DNA from: JAAXQD01 sp963790095
Lineage (GTDB): Bacteria > Desulfobacterota > Desulfobacteria > Desulfobacterales > UBA11574
Direction of reading: 5' to 3'
NCBI GenBank assembly: GCA_963790095.1
Contig: CAWBNO010000034.1
Location: 124,001 to 188,000, forward strand
DNA length: 64,000 bases
Numbering within the stretch: position 1 is the stretch's first letter; each line of letters begins with the position of its first letter. The notes under the pieces are model-generated. The model worked only from the letters and a program-made list of their open reading frames with translations, had not been told where the DNA came from and ran no database searches. A program made the position numbers and the translations under genes. Below, in pieces: positions 61,361 to 64,000 of the stretch.

Positions 61361-61867
61361 TTAATATATTCCAAGACTTTTCAAAACATGATTGATCCCC
61401 AGTTTTTTGACCTTCAATCTTAGAAACTCGGAAATCGTCGGCTGAAACGGCTTGACCCTGAGATACATACCTGCTTCCGATGGGGTTCTTCCACCTTTGG
61501 TGTTATTACACGGTTTGCAGGAAGCAACGCAGTTTTCGAAGCTTGTTTTGCCGTTCCTCGATTTGGGAATGATATGGTCGATGGTCAGTCTTTGGTTATT
61601 GTTTCCGCAATACGCACACTTGAATCCGTCCCGAACAAGAACATTCTTTTTGCTGAATGGCACTCTGTTGAGATATAATTTTCGGATAAGTTTTATCAGC
61701 TTCATTACCAGGGGAACTTTGACTGCAACACCTTCCGCCGTTCGGATTATCCTGTCAGACTGCCTTAAAACCTGTACCTTGTCTTTTGCGATGAGGCACA
61801 TGGCCCGTTTCCAATCCACCATATTCAGAAAGGTGTAATCGGCATTCAGCAAAACACATTGATCCAT
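61361..61867 (-). CDS. HNH endonuclease-domain protein
   Basis: A 168-residue protein with the HNH nuclease core in the middle: FKCAYCGNNNQRLTIDHIIP and CKPCNNTKG, with two CxxC zinc knuckles flanking DHIIPKSRNG (catalytic His). The N terminus (VLLNADYTFLNMVDWKRAMCLI) resembles free-standing HNH proteins of the type common in proteobacteria, some of which nick DNA. There is no adjacent methyltransferase or phage gene, so the cellular role is unknown. Confidence 0.85.
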   Translation of the reverse strand: MDQCVLLNADYTFLNMVDWKRAMCLIAKDKVQVLRQSDRIIRTAEGVAVKVPLVMKLIKLIRKLYLNRVPFSKKNVLVRDGFKCAYCGNNNQRLTIDHIIPKSRNGKTSFENCVASCKPCNNTKGGRTPSEAGMYLRVKPFQPTISEFLRLKVKKLGINHVLKSLGIY

Positions 61868-61959
61868 ATCTTTCTCCCAGATTCAAGTTGTCCAGAGCTT
61901 TATACATGATTCTGAAAAACAAATCAATATCTCTTTAAACCCCGATTATTTTTCGGCGA

Positions 61960-62662
61960 CTAATTTTTCAATCTTCCAACAGGCATCATATAAAGGGGTT
62001 CCTCGTCGGTCTGACACTGTAATATTTTTTTCACCTGACCGTCGTTAAATGCACCGATGGTCACCGTCCCGAGGTTCAGCGAAACCGCCTGCAGACAAAC
62101 ATTCTGAGCAGAATGACCCGCCTCCATAAACACATACCTCATTCCCCTTTGACCATATTTAACGGTAACTCGACGGTAAATCGCACACAACACGATGACC
62201 GCCGGGGCATTTTTTACCGCCTGCTGATTCAATGCCGCCCGGCTCAACGCTGTTCTTTGATCCCCTACAACAATTTTAGATAACCCGTGACCGTGGGGAT
62301 CGTACTTATAGATCCCTTCACCGAGGGCCGTTACTTTTCCCACGACTATATAGAACTCCAGGGGATAAAGTGCCCCGGCGGAAGGTGCGGTTCTGAACCC
62401 TCTGGAATGGGTGATACCCTGGGCAGCCCACAGCAGCTGGGAGATTTCAGCAAGGGTTAAGGGTTCGTCCGGATAGCGTCTGACAGACCTTCTTTTTGCC
62501 AAAGTGTTTTCCAGCGACCCGGGGCTGTCATATCGGGGTTGGGGCAGTTGTATGATTTTCGGCAAGATTTTCCCGGTTCATGCATTCTCCTGTCTTCAAG
62601 GGGCAAACCATCCCCACCGCCAAAAGGACCCCGGGGATTAGGATCGAATTTAGTAATTTCAT
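61960..62662 (-). CDS. SagB/ThcOx-family nitroreductase-fold protein, one inserted base
   Basis: Repaired length about 233 residues: an N-terminal signal-type segment (KLLNSILIPGVLLAVGMVCP) joined to a nitroreductase domain (LPQPRYDSPGSLENTLAKRR, LLWAAQGITHSRGFRTAPS, FMEAGHSAQNVCLQAVSL). Near 62560 one extra base separates ENLA from KIIQLPQP. The FMN-binding SagB group includes azoline oxidases of RiPP pathways, but exported single-gene members like this one are usually unassigned oxidoreductases. No peptide or cyclase gene is next to it. Confidence 0.82.
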
Positions 62663-63170
62663 GGTTTGAATCTCAGTTGGGGTAAAATTCGCTGGGACGG
62701 AACTCGGGCAAACCACAGGAAGGTTTTGAAATGGCTTCAAATCTTCCCGGAAAATGATTTGTATCAAATACTGTTTTGCTTAACAAGCAATAATCGATTC
62801 TTTATTCCACCATGGCGGATATATCGGATCAGTCCAAAGCAGGAAAATTTTGCTATTTTCAGTTACAGAGATAGAAGACAAAGTCCGTCTTGTGAAATAA
62901 TTTATTTTGACATGGGCGATAAATATTTGTAAAAGATGTGATAAAGTAATTATTTACATAGATTTTAGGTGGTTTTTTGCATAATTTTACAGATTTTGCT
63001 TTGAGTTTGCAATCCTATCGGCGCCCGGCAATTAATGTAAGTATTCAATTTCTAACCCAAATAGCCCTTAACCACCTGGCTTTGCATGGTTTTTGCATGA
63101 AAAGCGAACAGTGAAAAGCCCTTATTCTAATACAAACGATTATTTTTTCACAAAAGGAAGGAGGTAGAAG
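62663..63170. other. Intergenic region before the OmpW-like gene
   Basis: No gene seen. A weak promoter is TTGACA (62907-62912), 17 bases, TAAAAG. TTTTGCAT occurs several times (around 62970-63100). The ribosome site AAGGAAGGAGG lies at the right end. Confidence 0.45.
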
Positions 63171-63821
63171 ATGAAGAAGAAAATTGTTGTTTCGTTTTTT
63201 GTTGTTTCTACCCTTGTGTTGGTTTTCGGTCAGGTCGGTTTTGCCCAGGACATGAAAGGAAAATTCGGCATTGGCGCAAGAATAGGCTACGTTAATTATT
63301 CAGGAGACGATTATAACGATGAAGGTTGTAGAATTGATGTCGATTTTGATGATGCTGCCATGTATGGAGGAAATATTGTCTATTATATTCAGAGATATCT
63401 CTCTTTTGAATTAAGTGCCGATTATGTCAAAACGGATACCGAAGTAAAAGGTTATGATGTGAGCCCTGCAAATTTAGGTGAATTGAAACAGGTTCCCATC
63501 ATATTGAACGGACGCTTCCACTTCTCCACAAATCAGAAGATAAGCCCATATTTGAGTGCCGGAATAGGTTATTATTTTAACGATTTCGATCTGTCAGACT
63601 CATCGTCAGGTGATGAGATAAACCCGGACGATAGTTTTGGGTTCAATCTTGGTGGAGGTATTCAATTCCTTCTTAATGAACATTTTGCCATTGATCTTGA
63701 TTTAAAATATATATGGAACAAAACTGATTTCGAATTTAAATCTCATGGAAAGCCAACAGAAGAAGTTTCAATTGATTTGGACAACTTCTATGCAGGAATC
63801 GGTTTGAAATTCTATTTTTAA
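63171..63821 (+). CDS. OmpW/OmpX-like outer-membrane beta-barrel protein
   Basis: A 216-residue outer-membrane protein. A signal peptide (KIVVSFFVVSTLVLVFGQVGFA) is followed by alternating strands typical of eight-stranded barrels: GKFGIGARIGYVNYSG, YLSFELSADYVKTDTEV, VPIILNGRFHFSTNQKISPY, LSAGIGYYFNDFDL and the final FYAGIGLKFYF ending with an aromatic residue. Acidic loops (SGDDYNDEGCRIDVDFDD) are probably extracellular. It is monocistronic, with its own terminator. The transported or sensed ligand is unknown. Confidence 0.88.
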   Translation: MKKKIVVSFFVVSTLVLVFGQVGFAQDMKGKFGIGARIGYVNYSGDDYNDEGCRIDVDFDDAAMYGGNIVYYIQRYLSFELSADYVKTDTEVKGYDVSPANLGELKQVPIILNGRFHFSTNQKISPYLSAGIGYYFNDFDLSDSSSGDEINPDDSFGFNLGGGIQFLLNEHFAIDLDLKYIWNKTDFEFKSHGKPTEEVSIDLDNFYAGIGLKFYF

Positions 63822-63893
63822 GAAAAATTTATTCCCCTGCACCGGATCTCTCACCAGGTAGAGCGGCTCAGGAACAAGACCTTGAACCCAATA

Positions 63894-63925
63894 AAAGGGG
63901 TTAGCCCCATTCTGCTAACCCCTTT
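63894..63925 (+). terminator. Bidirectional terminator
   Basis: AAAGGGGTTAGC (63894-63905) and GCTAACCCCTTT (63914-63925) form a perfect 12-base stem. T or A runs on both sides let it work for the OmpW-like gene and for the tRNA. Confidence 0.85.
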
Positions 63926-63933
63926 AATTTATT

Positions 63934-64000
63934 TGGTGCCCGGGACGAGAATTGAACTCGTACAGAGACTAAGCTCCGAGGGATTTTAAGTCCCTTGCGT
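63934..64000 (-). tRNA. tRNA-Leu (anticodon UAA), 5' end beyond the window
   Basis: Read on the minus strand, the anticodon stem-loop AGGGA-CTTAAAA-TCCCT carries anticodon TAA. It is followed by a variable arm, TTCAATTC (T-loop), and CCCGGGCACCA at the 3' end, where CCA is encoded. The acceptor 5' half and D-arm lie past position 64000. Confidence 0.9.

Noticed and set aside
61960..62662. SagB-type gene as an azoline oxidase for the sbt peptide
   Set aside because: It is 18 kb away, exported, and has no cyclodehydratase partner; the family is broad.

Overview
The window looks like chromosome of a sulfate-reducing-type Desulfobacterota bacterium (Desulfobacterales-like). This is inferred from gene content rather than from a marker search: in-frame UGA selenoprotein genes, a radical SAM SbtM-type peptide maturase, an extra EF-G of the mitochondrial-EFG1-like (spd) clade, a CFI-box C-terminal protease, complete TRAP and branched-chain amino-acid transporters, and many palindromic intergenic elements. 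Coding is dense, on both strands, mostly housekeeping and transport. No insertion sequence, prophage, integrase or CRISPR array is visible.

Layout. 0-2.6 kb: minus-strand operon of winged-helix regulator, small protein, nucleotidyltransferase and gmd, probably the edge of a polysaccharide cluster. 3-12 kb: rsmG, cupin, a truncated Nudix gene, Smr protein, secreted subtilase, second EF-G, RecA-like ATPase, a leaderless binding-protein homologue. 12-24 kb: small Cys protein, glycosyltransferase and HAD pair, Lon-like protease, rfbC, U32 peptidase (TrhP type), cobO, a His-rich small protein, PBP1A. 24-31 kb (minus): VTT membrane protein, pgk, radC, gpsA, gyrA. 31-38 kb: AsmA-like envelope protein, phosphoesterase, methyltransferase, deacetylase, hydrolase. 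38-45 kb is the most interesting part: a rhodanese-like selenoprotein (Sec in place of the active-site Cys) and, about 5 kb on, a RiPP-type pair made of a peptide gene with three in-frame UGA codons (sbtA) and its radical SAM/SPASM maturase (sbtM). 45-55 kb: TRAP transporter dctPQM, argC, and livKHMGF. 55-61 kb: holA, lspA, ileS. 61-64 kb: HNH nuclease, SagB-type oxidoreductase, OmpW-like barrel, and a tRNA-Leu cut by the window edge.

All four UGA codons are followed by a short hairpin with a five-base loop starting with AG, whose loop G lies 19-23 bases after the UGA. This matches the bacterial SECIS arrangement. Standard gene calling hides both selenoprotein genes: sbtA yields no long open frame and the rhodanese appears as two fragments.

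At least seven single-base insertions, and no deletions that I could find, break otherwise normal genes: gyrA, the AsmA-like gene (three times), livG, livM and sagB. Because gyrA is essential and all the indels have the same sign, base-calling or assembly error is the simplest explanation. Several classes of long imperfect palindromes occupy the intergenic gaps, some of them inside operons (dctP/dctQ, livH/livM, lspA/ileS).
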